In this document: in pieces, positions 25,916 through 33,960 of the stretch
Layout of the letters: each line of letters starts with the position of its first letter
How positions within the stretch are numbered: the stretch's first letter is position 1
Made by a program: the position numbers and the translations under genes
Notes under the pieces: generated by a model
Seen by the model: only the letters and a program-made list of their open reading frames with translations
Databases searched by the model: none
What the model was told of the DNA's origin: nothing
Source: Bradyrhizobium barranii subsp. apii
GTDB lineage: Bacteria > Pseudomonadota > Alphaproteobacteria > Rhizobiales > Xanthobacteraceae
Length of the DNA stretch: 64,000 nt
NCBI RefSeq assembly: GCF_011516635.5
Contig: NZ_CP096255.1
Coordinates: forward strand, 9,001,501-9,065,500
Direction: 5' to 3'

Positions 25916-26755
25916 TTACAGATCGCTCGAATACAACGGATAGTACCGAGCACCGATTTTAACTGCCTCCGCCTCCGTCATAACGTCATGAATGAATTTC
26001 CGCTTCGCCACCAAGCGTACGCATTTCAACCCGGTCTCGTCATAAACTTCGAGCCGCACGAGCCAATCATCGCCGAAATCGATATAGACCGGGCACCGAG
26101 CATCCAGCCACGTCGCGCGAGGGCGTACCCAGTCATATTGATGATGTCCACGATAAGCCGCTTCAACCTCGGCCTTGATGCGGTGCATTCCCTCGATGAA
26201 CCCGCCTCGCAACGTTGCCTTGGTCACGCCAGAGTAGTGTTTGCGGTTCTCCGAAACGCGAAAGAAGATCCCGCTGTTGGCGCCGTCCATATGTCGCTGG
26301 GCTTTCTCCCAGACGAGATCCTGCGCAAGCTCCGACGTCGGGTCCGGCAGCATGTGGTAGATATCGAAATTCTTTTGGAACGGCTTGCCGTCGATGACCC
26401 AAACAAGATTCTGATAGAAGGCCTCTCTCGACTGCCGTTCGGCATCCGTCATGCTTGAGTGCTGGATCTCAATGTAGATGCCGGTTAGCGTCTTGATGTC
26501 GGCGCGATGAATTTCGCCGTCAGGGGCGGTGTGTGAGACTTCGCGGCATTCCCCGGGAAAACTGTTCTTCCATTCCCGATGCCACTCCGTTTCATTCTCC
26601 CACCACGGATCGCAATCACGCCGGCCGCGATGTGCCCAGTGATGGATGATGCGCGGGCCACATTTGGCCACCATGGCGGCCCCGCATGTGGGACAGGTGC
26701 CCGTTGCCCCCGGAATAGCTTCCCGCCGTTCGCCTTCGATCAACGCATACTGCAT
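25916..26755 (-). CDS. CoiA-like competence/nuclease-fold protein
   Basis: The 279-residue protein begins with a short barrel-like segment and a CPTC zinc-finger half near residues 21-24. RIIHHWAHRGRRDCD, typical of CoiA family N-termini, follows. The nuclease-like core then shows ETEWHREWKNSFP, HRADI and YIEIQHSS, the E...D...ExQ pattern of this PDDEXK family. CoiA proteins act in competence in Gram-positives, but homologs are widespread and often lie in mobile or defense contexts, as here. It is the first gene of an operon with the GHKL-nuclease gene 85 bp downstream and is divergent from the Lit-like gene. Confidence 0.8.
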   Translation of the reverse strand: MQYALIEGERREAIPGATGTCPTCGAAMVAKCGPRIIHHWAHRGRRDCDPWWENETEWHREWKNSFPGECREVSHTAPDGEIHRADIKTLTGIYIEIQHSSMTDAERQSREAFYQNLVWVIDGKPFQKNFDIYHMLPDPTSELAQDLVWEKAQRHMDGANSGIFFRVSENRKHYSGVTKATLRGGFIEGMHRIKAEVEAAYRGHHQYDWVRPRATWLDARCPVYIDFGDDWLVRLEVYDETGLKCVRLVAKRKFIHDVMTEAEAVKIGARYYPLYSSDL

Positions 26756-26850
26756 GTCGCCCCAACCTTATTAACGAACGCCGCCTGGATACTATAAGCT
26801 GATATCTTGATACCAAACCACTTCTTGCGTGATCGAAGGAATTCTACTGA

Positions 26851-27795
26851 ATGTCCGACGCCCCTTCCGACCGGACCATAGTTCTTAACTTGCTGCGCGG
26901 CGCCGTGCCCGAGCGTGCAGATGAGATATCAAAACTCTGGCTGGATCACGGGCACGCGGTCCAGGTCGCGCCCAGCGCTCAAGGCTCAACGATGAACGCC
27001 ACCAGCAAGCGCATAAAATTCGACACCAAGACCATCGACTTCTTCTGGCTGATTGGTTTCAGCGCATGGCGCGCGATCGAAGTCTACGCTCCGGCCCTGA
27101 CTCTCGCGATCATCAACGGCGCGACCGTCGAAGCCACCCTCAACGTCGACCAGGAACGCGGCCAGTTCGAGCAGGACTACAAGCAACGGATCGCGAGCGC
27201 CCAATCACTTCTCGATACCGCCGACACATCGGACATCGCATGGCCCGACGACGTGCCGATGCCGACTGACAGGCGGGAAAGCCTCACCAACGGGCAGGAC
27301 ATGGCGGTCTTCGATCTCGTCGCGCTCGGCTTGGCTTTCGCGCTCCTGCACGAATTCAAGCACGTCCAGGCTCGCGCGCTGGAAGCCACGGAGCAAATTC
27401 CAGAGAAGGAACGTCAAGATCGAGCCGAAGAGGAAATGGCCTGCGATACCTGGGCGCGCGAATTCTTGACGAGCGGGATCGCCCGCTACGCCTCGGCGAA
27501 CGACCATAGCTATGCGCAGGTCGAGCAGAAGCGTGCAATGGGCATCGCGCTTGCCGCGGTGACGATACATGCGATGACTCCGCACCACGCCCATTGGGGC
27601 GGCGGGGACTATCCGCCGATCGGAGATCGGATCGAAGCAATGATCGGCGGGTACAACCTGCCGGACGCTTCCCCCTTCTGGGTCTTCACCGCCTGTTTGC
27701 TGGTCTCGCTCATGCGGCAGGACGGCCGTCGGCTCGACTATACCGGCGCATCTTTCCGGGAGTTCGTCCTGACGCTTCTTGCCGAGTTGCGTTGA
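26851..27795 (+). CDS. Lit-like phage-exclusion metallopeptidase
   Basis: The 314-residue protein has a zinc-protease helix LLHEFKHVQ (HEFKH at 167-171) followed by a second helix EEEMACDTWARE (193-204), where the third ligand lies, as in the Lit family (peptidase family U49). Lit of E. coli cleaves elongation factor Tu when a phage peptide is present and thereby aborts infection. Whether this homolog targets EF-Tu is unknown. It starts a compact operon: a GIY-YIG gene follows after 17 bp and a HEPN gene after that. The start ATG at 26851 has only a weak ribosome binding site. Confidence 0.8.
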   Translation: MSDAPSDRTIVLNLLRGAVPERADEISKLWLDHGHAVQVAPSAQGSTMNATSKRIKFDTKTIDFFWLIGFSAWRAIEVYAPALTLAIINGATVEATLNVDQERGQFEQDYKQRIASAQSLLDTADTSDIAWPDDVPMPTDRRESLTNGQDMAVFDLVALGLAFALLHEFKHVQARALEATEQIPEKERQDRAEEEMACDTWAREFLTSGIARYASANDHSYAQVEQKRAMGIALAAVTIHAMTPHHAHWGGGDYPPIGDRIEAMIGGYNLPDASPFWVFTACLLVSLMRQDGRRLDYTGASFREFVLTLLAELR

Positions 27796-27812
27796 TAGCC
27801 GGAGGACGGGAG

Positions 27813-28316
27813 ATGCCGGTCTATTTTCTGGGCGAGGACGAAAACGGATGCTCTCCGATCAAGATCGGGGTGGCCAAGAATATTGAGGCTCGCAAGCGCA
27901 ACCTCCAGACCGGCAACCCGCTCGAATTGCGCCTTCTCGGGTGGATCGACACCGGCGATGTCTTCCAGGTAGAACGTCGGCTGCACCAGCGCTTCGCAAC
28001 ATCGCGCGTCCGCGGTGAATGGTTTGCGATCGAGCCGGCGGACATCCTGCCCGTGCTGATGCGCGAGGGCCGCTCGGGGTTCGTCGCGAAGAATGCCGAT
28101 GCTTTCCAGATCGTCGGCTACGACCGCGATGCTGTGCCGGAATATCTGGGCGTCTGGGAATGGGGGGATCTGGAGCTAGAAGAATGCTGCCCTTTCTGCG
28201 GCTGCCTTTGCGGCATGCACTTTCAGGACGCATCGCAGATGTACCACTGCCTTAACTGCGACACGCTGACCGACTTCTCCGAGTTGGACATGCGCCGCCA
28301 CGAACCGGATGAGTAG
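27813..28316 (+). CDS. GIY-YIG (T5orf172-like) nuclease-family protein with zinc ribbon
   Basis: The ATG at 27813 behind GGAGG gives 167 residues. The N-terminus reads VYFLGEDENGCSPIKIGVAK then RKRNLQTGNP, the T5orf172/MUG113 form of the GIY-YIG fold, with RRLHQRF and GEWF downstream. The C-terminus adds CPFCGCLCG and HCLNC, a probable zinc ribbon. GIY-YIG enzymes nick or cut DNA with one metal ion. Encoded between the Lit-like protease and a HEPN gene with gaps of 17 and 3 bp, so probably one operon and one function. Confidence 0.82.
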   Translation: MPVYFLGEDENGCSPIKIGVAKNIEARKRNLQTGNPLELRLLGWIDTGDVFQVERRLHQRFATSRVRGEWFAIEPADILPVLMREGRSGFVAKNADAFQIVGYDRDAVPEYLGVWEWGDLELEECCPFCGCLCGMHFQDASQMYHCLNCDTLTDFSELDMRRHEPDE

Positions 28317-28319
28317 ACC

Positions 28320-28839
28320 ATGACAGAGGACAATCGAAGCCCCAGTGAAAAATGGCTGGAAGCGCGTGCGCCTGGCTTCCAGCATCTCCCAATGCCCGAC
28401 CGACAGGCGATCTTCGACTTCGCCTTTCTGTGGAGCCTCTTTGAATCGCAGGTTATGGACAATTTCGCCCGCGCCGACAGGATCCGCGAACGGGTTGACA
28501 CATGGTCGGCCGAGGGCACGCTCGCGGCAGAGCTATATGATGGAGAGCTGGCCTATTTCAGGGACCGGTACTTCACCGATTGGCGCGCTGACCCACCATT
28601 TCCCGTACCTGGACCTCCGAAAATCCGATCATCCGGAGCTCGTGCAAGCGGTCATCGAAGGCAAGACAAACGACCCGCGCGACCGGGTGCTGGCCCTGCT
28701 AATGTTCGGCTTGAGGCTGCGCAACAATCTCTTCCATGGCGCGAAATGGGCCTACGAGCTGCGTGACCAGCGATCGAACTTCACCCATGCAAACAGCGTA
28801 TTGATGCGCCTGCTCGAACGGCATGGAGTTGCTGCCTAG
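28320..28839 (+). pseudogene. HEPN-domain protein, split by a 1-bp insertion
   Basis: The ATG at 28320 opens 3 bp after the GIY-YIG stop. The frame is coherent up to RDRYFTD, then one extra T at 28580/28581 moves it. Removing one T joins it to GALTHHFPYLDLRKSD and on to the stop at 28839, giving 172 residues. The C-terminal half carries LRLRNNLFHGAKW, the RNxxxH motif of HEPN RNases, within a helical setting as in ApeA-type HEPN proteins. As written the product from 28320 ends at 28766 without the HEPN motif. Loss of function or a sequencing error are both possible. It is the last gene of the Lit/GIY-YIG operon. Confidence 0.72.
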
Positions 28840-29167
28840 CAGCCGTGAACGCGGCTCGACGATTTCGCCGAGAAATGGTTTTACGGCTTTACGGGGAACG
28901 CCTTCCCCCTGCGTCCGAGCCAGGGTCTCGGCTAACGGCACATGTTCCGGGTCGCCTGCGCCGATATCGCAGGAATCGGTGATTGCGCGGACATGCCACC
29001 ACCGATACCGACATTCGCTGATGGTGGCCGTTTGACGGGGCGCCTGGCACGGCAGCGCTATCGCTCACGAAATGGCCGCCCTCTGCGCCGTCTCGGCGGC
29101 GATGTCTCTGCCGCCGCGCAGTGATGATGTAAACTGCGCGCGGTGTGGCGACCAGACGCGAGACGGG
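28840..29167. other. Intergenic region without a supported gene
   Basis: This lies between the HEPN pseudogene and the end of the enoyl-CoA hydratase gene. Short frames exist but none has a start signal or recognisable content. It may contain the right end of the defense block, but no repeat of the radC junction is visible. Confidence 0.4.
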
Positions 29168-29941
29168 TCAGGTGGGTGGGTTGTGGCGCCAAACTCCCGA
29201 CGCGAAGCGCTGCAAGCCGCCAACCATCTCGCGGCATTTGATAGTTGCCATCCCACGTTGAAATTCATTGAGCAACGCGTCACGGGCATCGAGCGGCCAC
29301 TGTTCGTAGCACGACATTCTGTCGCTGCGCATGGCCGCTTGAGGCAGCGTCGAGAGTTTGCGCGCCATGGCCAACGCCTCGGCCAGCGCGTGGCCGGCCG
29401 GGACCAGACGATTGACCAAGCCCATGCGATGAGCTTCCTCGCCGGAAACGCCCCGACCCGTCAGGATCATATCCAGCGCGTGACTTTGTCCGATGAGCCT
29501 CGCGAGACGTATTGTTCCACCGTCCATCAGCGGGATGCCCCAGCGACGACAAAAAACCCCGAACACGGCGTCCTGCGCTGCGACCCGCAAGTCGCACCAG
29601 CAGGCGACTTCCAGCCCGCCGGCCACGGCGTGGCCCTCGATGGCGGCGATCACCGTCTTGCTCAGCAACATGCGCGTGACGCCACAGGGCGCGTCGCCCT
29701 CGGGCTCGACCCGAATCTTGCGGGCCGGATCGTCATGCATCATCGACTTGAGATCGTTGCCCGCGCAGAAACGGCCGTTCGCTCCGGTCAGCACCGCCAC
29801 CGACAGCGAGTCGTCAGCATCGAAACGCCGGAACGCATCGGCGAGGGCTGTGGCCGTCGGGCCGTCGATAGCGTTGGACACTTCCGGCCGATCGATGGTG
29901 AGAATTGCGACGGCTCCATCCGTTTCGAAATGGACCGTCAT
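29168..29941 (-). CDS. Enoyl-CoA hydratase/isomerase family protein
   Basis: The 257-residue protein has the crotonase fold: NAIDGP at the start, FCAGNDLKSM (oxyanion hole 1), then VIAAIEGHAVAGGLEVACWCDLRVA (oxyanion hole 2) and FGVFCRRWGIPLMDGGT. It hydrates or isomerises acyl-CoA esters; the specific substrate is unknown. The ATG at 29941 overlaps the stop of the upstream ring-hydroxylase fragment (ATGA), so both belonged to one catabolic operon. Its expression may be lost because the upstream gene and promoter are cut off. Confidence 0.88.
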   Translation of the reverse strand: MTVHFETDGAVAILTIDRPEVSNAIDGPTATALADAFRRFDADDSLSVAVLTGANGRFCAGNDLKSMMHDDPARKIRVEPEGDAPCGVTRMLLSKTVIAAIEGHAVAGGLEVACWCDLRVAAQDAVFGVFCRRWGIPLMDGGTIRLARLIGQSHALDMILTGRGVSGEEAHRMGLVNRLVPAGHALAEALAMARKLSTLPQAAMRSDRMSCYEQWPLDARDALLNEFQRGMATIKCREMVGGLQRFASGVWRHNPPT

Positions 29942-30498
29942 GCTACGTCTCCGATCAAGCCTTGAAGGTTGCAGTGGAAATGGCGAATCGCACCTTCGAA
30001 CAGGCCGAAAGTAAATGCGTCATTGGCGCGAGCGGCAAGACCGCGCTGCGCGGCGCAGGCCATGTCACGGTCCTCCGCCGCGCCCAGCGCGACAAAGTCC
30101 CGCCCCTGCGCGACCGCAGCCCGGCCTTCTTCGTGCCCGGCGAGATTGGACAGCGTGTAAGTGACGATCCGGGTGCGGTCGACAGCGAGCGGCTCTAGAA
30201 CGGTCATGATCATGTTGGCGGGGAACGTCGCAACCATGACATTCGGAAACAGATGGTAGACATGGGTCAGCATTCCGGAGGTCTTGCGTTCGGCCGGCGG
30301 CACCTTCCGAAGCTTCTCGATCCGGCGATACGGAAAACTGATCCGGCTATTGCGCCCGAAGGCTTCGACGACGTTGATGTTGTCGTATTGCAGCGGAAAG
30401 AACGTATCGTGATGGGTCGAGCGGATATGGTATCCTTCGAGAAATCCCTCGGCGACGATCTTCCAGTTCGCCGCGAATTCCTGCTCGACGAGACGCAT
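29938..30498 (-). pseudogene. Aromatic ring-hydroxylating dioxygenase alpha subunit, 5'-truncated
   Basis: The frame from ATG 30498 gives 186 residues. It starts inside the catalytic domain at VEQEFAANWKIVAEGFLEGYH, with the mononuclear iron ligands at YHIRSTHHD. The N-terminal half with the Rieske CxH/CxxH cluster site is absent, and an in-frame TGA lies 24 bases upstream. Normal alpha subunits are about 370-450 residues. It is therefore a remnant, although the frame is intact to its ATGA overlap with the enoyl-CoA hydratase. Confidence 0.8.
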
Positions 30499-30635
30499 GA
30501 CGCATTTGTGACGGTTCCGTCAAGCCGATATCGCCGCGCACGCGACCTACAAATAATTTATCCTGAAGATGTCGTTTGGAGGGCGCCCCGTTCGACTGGA
30601 TGTCGGCGATCCAGCCGCGCAACAGGAGTTAAACG

Positions 30636-30896
30636 ATGCAGTATTTGCTGATGATCTACCAGAAAGAAGCCGAGTACGCGAACATGCGTTCGGCGGCCGG
30701 CCAGCAGATGACGGCGGAATATCAGACCTTCACTCAGTCCATAATTCAGAGCGGCAATTTCAAAGCCGGCGACCGGCTCCAGCCGACCACGACCGCGACG
30801 ACCGACGGTCCGTTTGCGGAAACGCTCGCCCACGATGAGATCGGCAGTCGAGGGAATCAGCTGTACAACGCCATCTGTTTGACAGATTGGAAATGA
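30636..30896 (+). pseudogene. YciI-like (DGPF motif) protein, truncated
   Basis: An AGGAG-preceded ATG starts MQYLLMIYQKEAEY and runs to ATTDGPFAET near residue 61, the hallmark of YciI/DGPF proteins, which normally continue to 95-115 residues with GGYYLIDVKDLDEA-type sequence. After LA the sequence no longer resembles the family and stops at 86 residues. The 3' half was probably replaced by a rearrangement near 30826. Confidence 0.6.
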
Positions 30897-31163
30897 GGGA
30901 GACGCAACTATCGATACCGACATTCAGTTCGGCTTGCGATCAAAACGATGCCTTTTCCGCCTTTGAGTCCGACGTCGAGCGGCTCAAGATTTCTGCGCCA
31001 TTTTCTTGAACACGAAATCCGTCCTCCGACTCCACGTTCCGAAGCAACGGTTTGCGCGGTGACTACGGGTGACATCGCGAAACTCGCCGCGACAACCGTC
31101 GTCGCGCTACGTTCATGTTTGCTGCCCTTTTCGCACAGCTGGATACAGTGGAGAAGCAGAGCG
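30897..31163. other. Gene-poor stretch before the first direct repeat
   Basis: No frame here shows a recognisable domain or good start. Together with 31249-31455 it forms the boundary zone between the catabolic remnants and the patatin/Tc region. Confidence 0.4.
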
Positions 31164-31248
31164 GCGGAGAGAGTGTCAGTCAACCCCCGTTGAAGGATCA
31201 AGCATTTTCGACCATTCTAGACCAAAACCCACGGTTTGAGCTACGGCC
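31164..31248 (+). repeat. 85-bp direct repeat, left copy
   Basis: This segment begins GCGGAGAGAGTGTCAGTCAA and includes CATTTTCGACC, TTCTAGACCAAAACC and ends CTACGGCC. It recurs in the same orientation at 59128-59212 with 76 of 85 positions identical and no gaps. The two copies bracket the patatin, Tc toxin and Pepco/peptidase genes. It may be an attachment site or transposon-end remnant. Confidence 0.8.
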
Positions 31249-31455
31249 CGAAATGGGTATTCCGGCGCGGGCAAAAGCCTGACAACTTGCGAAAGGCAAA
31301 TTGCCCGTCGCACCGCTCAGCCCGATCGCCATCCGTCGGGCAGCCTAGCCAGGTATTCTCGGCGCTGGCACCCTCGCCTGATCGCGATTTACGACGGCGA
31401 AACTCAATCGTCCTCATTCAGCCTCGATGCGGCGCCATCGAACGCGATCGGCTTG

Positions 31456-33693
31456 CTAAAGTAGTTCCTTCTCGAGATCTTTCAGGAGGCAGTCGGCATC
31501 GAACACGTTCGTCTTGTCAGTCGCATTTCCGTCGCCGCGGCACTGGCCCGGCAAAGGGTCTTCGACCGAAATGAGATCGACCGTCCCGCCGGATAGCCGC
31601 CATCCGAGGGGTAGGTTATACAGCAGCCCGTGAAGTCGGAGGATGCGAACGGTATTTGCCGCATCCGGCGAGATATTCAACGTTTGATCGGCCGAGCGTA
31701 TCGCCTCGACCGGTCGCGTGCCCCAAGAGTTCAACATCGCCCGGATGGGATCGAGCGGTTCGTGCAATCCGCCGATCGGATCGACGGCTCCGGGAGCCCC
31801 CGTCAAAATGATGAGCTTCGGCTCGACTTTGTCCTTCAAGTCAGAAGTCTTGATTGCTGCCATCAGCTCTTGCGCGGTCACCAGCCCCGAATTGTCGTAG
31901 TAGCCGCCGTCGACCAGATAGGTGATGTTGCCAGACTTGTCCCTGAACCAGGCCGACGGCGTCACCCAGGGGAAGCGCGCACTTAGGAAGGCTGCGGTAC
32001 TCAACTTTATGTTTGCAAGCTCTCCGTTTCCCGAGACGGGGAGCATCTTTTGCGGGTCCCTGCCGAAATCAAATGGAGCCATGATCCGCCGCTCGCCGCT
32101 CCGGACATCGGTCGTATTCAGAAGCAGAGCCGGCCATTGAGCCTTAGCGTGCCAGTGGCTGGCGAACGAATTTCGCAGGGGATTTTTCGGCGGTGCCAAC
32201 ATCGACGTCGGCCCTCCGCTCGCGAGGTCGGTAGGAGTGTCGAAAGCGCTTTCGAGCGAACGGTCCAAAGCTCTGGCGCGATCGAACACCGGGAAGTCCC
32301 GCGGCAGTACGGACTGCAACACGTCGCCGAACAGCAACCCGGAAATCAATGGCGACAGAAGATCGTGATCGAGGATCTGGCTCGCTCGGTTTGCCAGCGA
32401 ACCGCCGTCGGCAAAGAGCTCGCTGTTGGGTTTGGTCTGATCCTTACAGCGGGCCGGATCGGTGGTCGGCGCCTTGAGCTTCAGCAGGGAGACGAACACG
32501 GAGGCTCCGACGCTACCTCCGGAGACACCGCTGATCGCGAAGGTATGCGAACCGAATGCCGCGCATCTGTCCTGAAGGACGCCCAAGACGCGGGCTGTAT
32601 CATAGGCGGCGTAGATGCCTCCGCCCTGCGCCGCCACGATGTAAAGCGGGTAGCGTTTGGGCGACACATACCGATTCCGATCCGGGCGGCTCTCATACCA
32701 CTCCGCCAGCAGTTCGTTGAACGAGCGGTTCGCGGACGACGCGACGCTTTCTCCCTTGGAACTGACCGCGCCCGTTTCGACGATATGGTCATTGTTGATG
32801 CCTGACCAGGACAGAAGCAGCATCCAGCACGATAGCAAAAAAAGGAATGGAATTTCATACCGAGACGAGAGCGCGGAAAGCTGCGAAAGGATCGCTGTCG
32901 CGCACATAAGAAATAGGCCGAGTAACCCGACCGAGCCGATGAATTGTGGTATCGAGACCGGCGCCATCGCGAAGGCGGTCACTAGAATCAAAAAGATGAG
33001 TACTGGACCTCGTCGTTCCCAGCGACTGGCAGGCGCGATATCCGCGGGGCTTTTCGCGCGTGGCAAGAGGCAAGCGAGCGAGACCGCGACAGCTGCTAAA
33101 AGACCCGCCATGATGTTCATGACGTTCGTGGGCAAGATCAATACTTCGACCGTCTCGCGCATCGCCGATAGCTGGCGGGCGGTCGGGGAAAGACCGACTT
33201 GCGCTATCGCTTTGCGCTCCGTGATCACATTGAGAACGGCATCTTTCGGTCCGCCCGGAGTGAACGGAATGGCGCTATAGACGCCCCAAGCCGCAGTCAG
33301 CAAAAATGCGACCGCAAGTACGGCTGGAACACTTCGCAGGATTGCTCGCTCCAGTCCAGCGTCGGCCGACTTTGGCCAAAATTGCGACGCGAGACGCCGA
33401 GCCCAATACCAGATCGCGAGTGCAGCGCCGAGCAAGCCTAGAAACGCGAATATTGATTCTCTCAAAATCGATAAGTGAGGACAGGTCTTGTCGAAAATGC
33501 CCGCGAGGCACCGAAAGTTATATCCATACTGAACATCTTGCGCGACGACGCGATAGACCTCCTCTGTCTGCGGCGGGAAAACGAGCAATCCGCCGCCTAT
33601 TATCACCACCGTGATCGGGACCCTAACGATCCGAGCCGCACGAAAAGATCTGCCGGCGCAAGAAAGGAAATCGCCTACACAGGATGTGCTCAT
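31456..33693 (-). CDS. Membrane-anchored patatin-like phospholipase
   Basis: The 745-residue protein has about seven hydrophobic segments in its first 300 residues (near 24-42, 82-98, 122-140, 187-210, 229-247, 252-272 and 281-298). A patatin domain follows: the oxyanion loop AAQGGGIYAAYD (354-365), nucleophile elbow GVSGG (389-393, Ser391) and VDGGYYDNSG with Asp595 as the second dyad residue. Patatins hydrolyse acyl chains from phospholipids; with a membrane anchor it would act on the inner membrane or on molecules next to it. It is last in an operon with the ClpP-like/DUF1036 gene and a small Cys-rich protein, 9 bp after the latter. The physiological substrate is unknown. Confidence 0.85.
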   Translation of the reverse strand: MSTSCVGDFLSCAGRSFRAARIVRVPITVVIIGGGLLVFPPQTEEVYRVVAQDVQYGYNFRCLAGIFDKTCPHLSILRESIFAFLGLLGAALAIWYWARRLASQFWPKSADAGLERAILRSVPAVLAVAFLLTAAWGVYSAIPFTPGGPKDAVLNVITERKAIAQVGLSPTARQLSAMRETVEVLILPTNVMNIMAGLLAAVAVSLACLLPRAKSPADIAPASRWERRGPVLIFLILVTAFAMAPVSIPQFIGSVGLLGLFLMCATAILSQLSALSSRYEIPFLFLLSCWMLLLSWSGINNDHIVETGAVSSKGESVASSANRSFNELLAEWYESRPDRNRYVSPKRYPLYIVAAQGGGIYAAYDTARVLGVLQDRCAAFGSHTFAISGVSGGSVGASVFVSLLKLKAPTTDPARCKDQTKPNSELFADGGSLANRASQILDHDLLSPLISGLLFGDVLQSVLPRDFPVFDRARALDRSLESAFDTPTDLASGGPTSMLAPPKNPLRNSFASHWHAKAQWPALLLNTTDVRSGERRIMAPFDFGRDPQKMLPVSGNGELANIKLSTAAFLSARFPWVTPSAWFRDKSGNITYLVDGGYYDNSGLVTAQELMAAIKTSDLKDKVEPKLIILTGAPGAVDPIGGLHEPLDPIRAMLNSWGTRPVEAIRSADQTLNISPDAANTVRILRLHGLLYNLPLGWRLSGGTVDLISVEDPLPGQCRGDGNATDKTNVFDADCLLKDLEKELL

Positions 33694-33702
33694 TGTGCGG
33701 GC

Positions 33703-33960
33703 TCAGCGATCCGGCATGCCGCGCCGCCGGCAGGCATCGTAAGCCTTCCGACAATCCATCAGGCATTTGTCGTCGTCTTTACCGCATTGTGCTCGGCAGA
33801 AAGTATAATTCTGATCGCACTGGCCGGGCGCGCTGTCGGTCTCGGCCGCGATGACTTTATTGCTATTGTCCATCAGCAGAATGACGAGTCCAGATCCCGC
33901 CAGAATAAGAGCTAGGACGAAGAGAAGCATTCGAAATCGAAAAGCCTGCCGCATACTCAT
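33703..33960 (-). CDS. Small membrane-anchored protein with CX6CX3C repeats
   Basis: The 85-residue protein has one N-terminal hydrophobic segment (10-30) and then six cysteines at 48, 55, 59, 66, 70 and 77. They are spaced C-x6-C-x3-C-x6-C-x3-C-x6-C, which suggests a periplasmic disulfide-linked helical hairpin. The ATG overlaps the stop of the upstream ClpP-like gene (ATGA). No family is recognised. It could be an inhibitor or partner of the neighbouring hydrolases (inference). Confidence 0.75.
   Translation of the reverse strand: MSMRQAFRFRMLLFVLALILAGSGLVILLMDNSNKVIAAETDSAPGQCDQNYTFCRAQCGKDDDKCLMDCRKAYDACRRRGMPDR

Larger units (their letters stand above)
3722..28839. mobile_element. Putative integrative genomic island (defense island), left end at radC
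   Basis: The left end is supported by the truncated radC, a tyrosine integrase pointing inward, and an abrupt change from housekeeping genes to nucleases, helicases, STAND ATPases and proteases. The right end is not defined: I found neither the missing radC 3' end nor a second attachment site. 28839 is only where defense-type genes stop before the catabolic remnants. The true element could be shorter, composite, or extend further. Confidence 0.45.
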
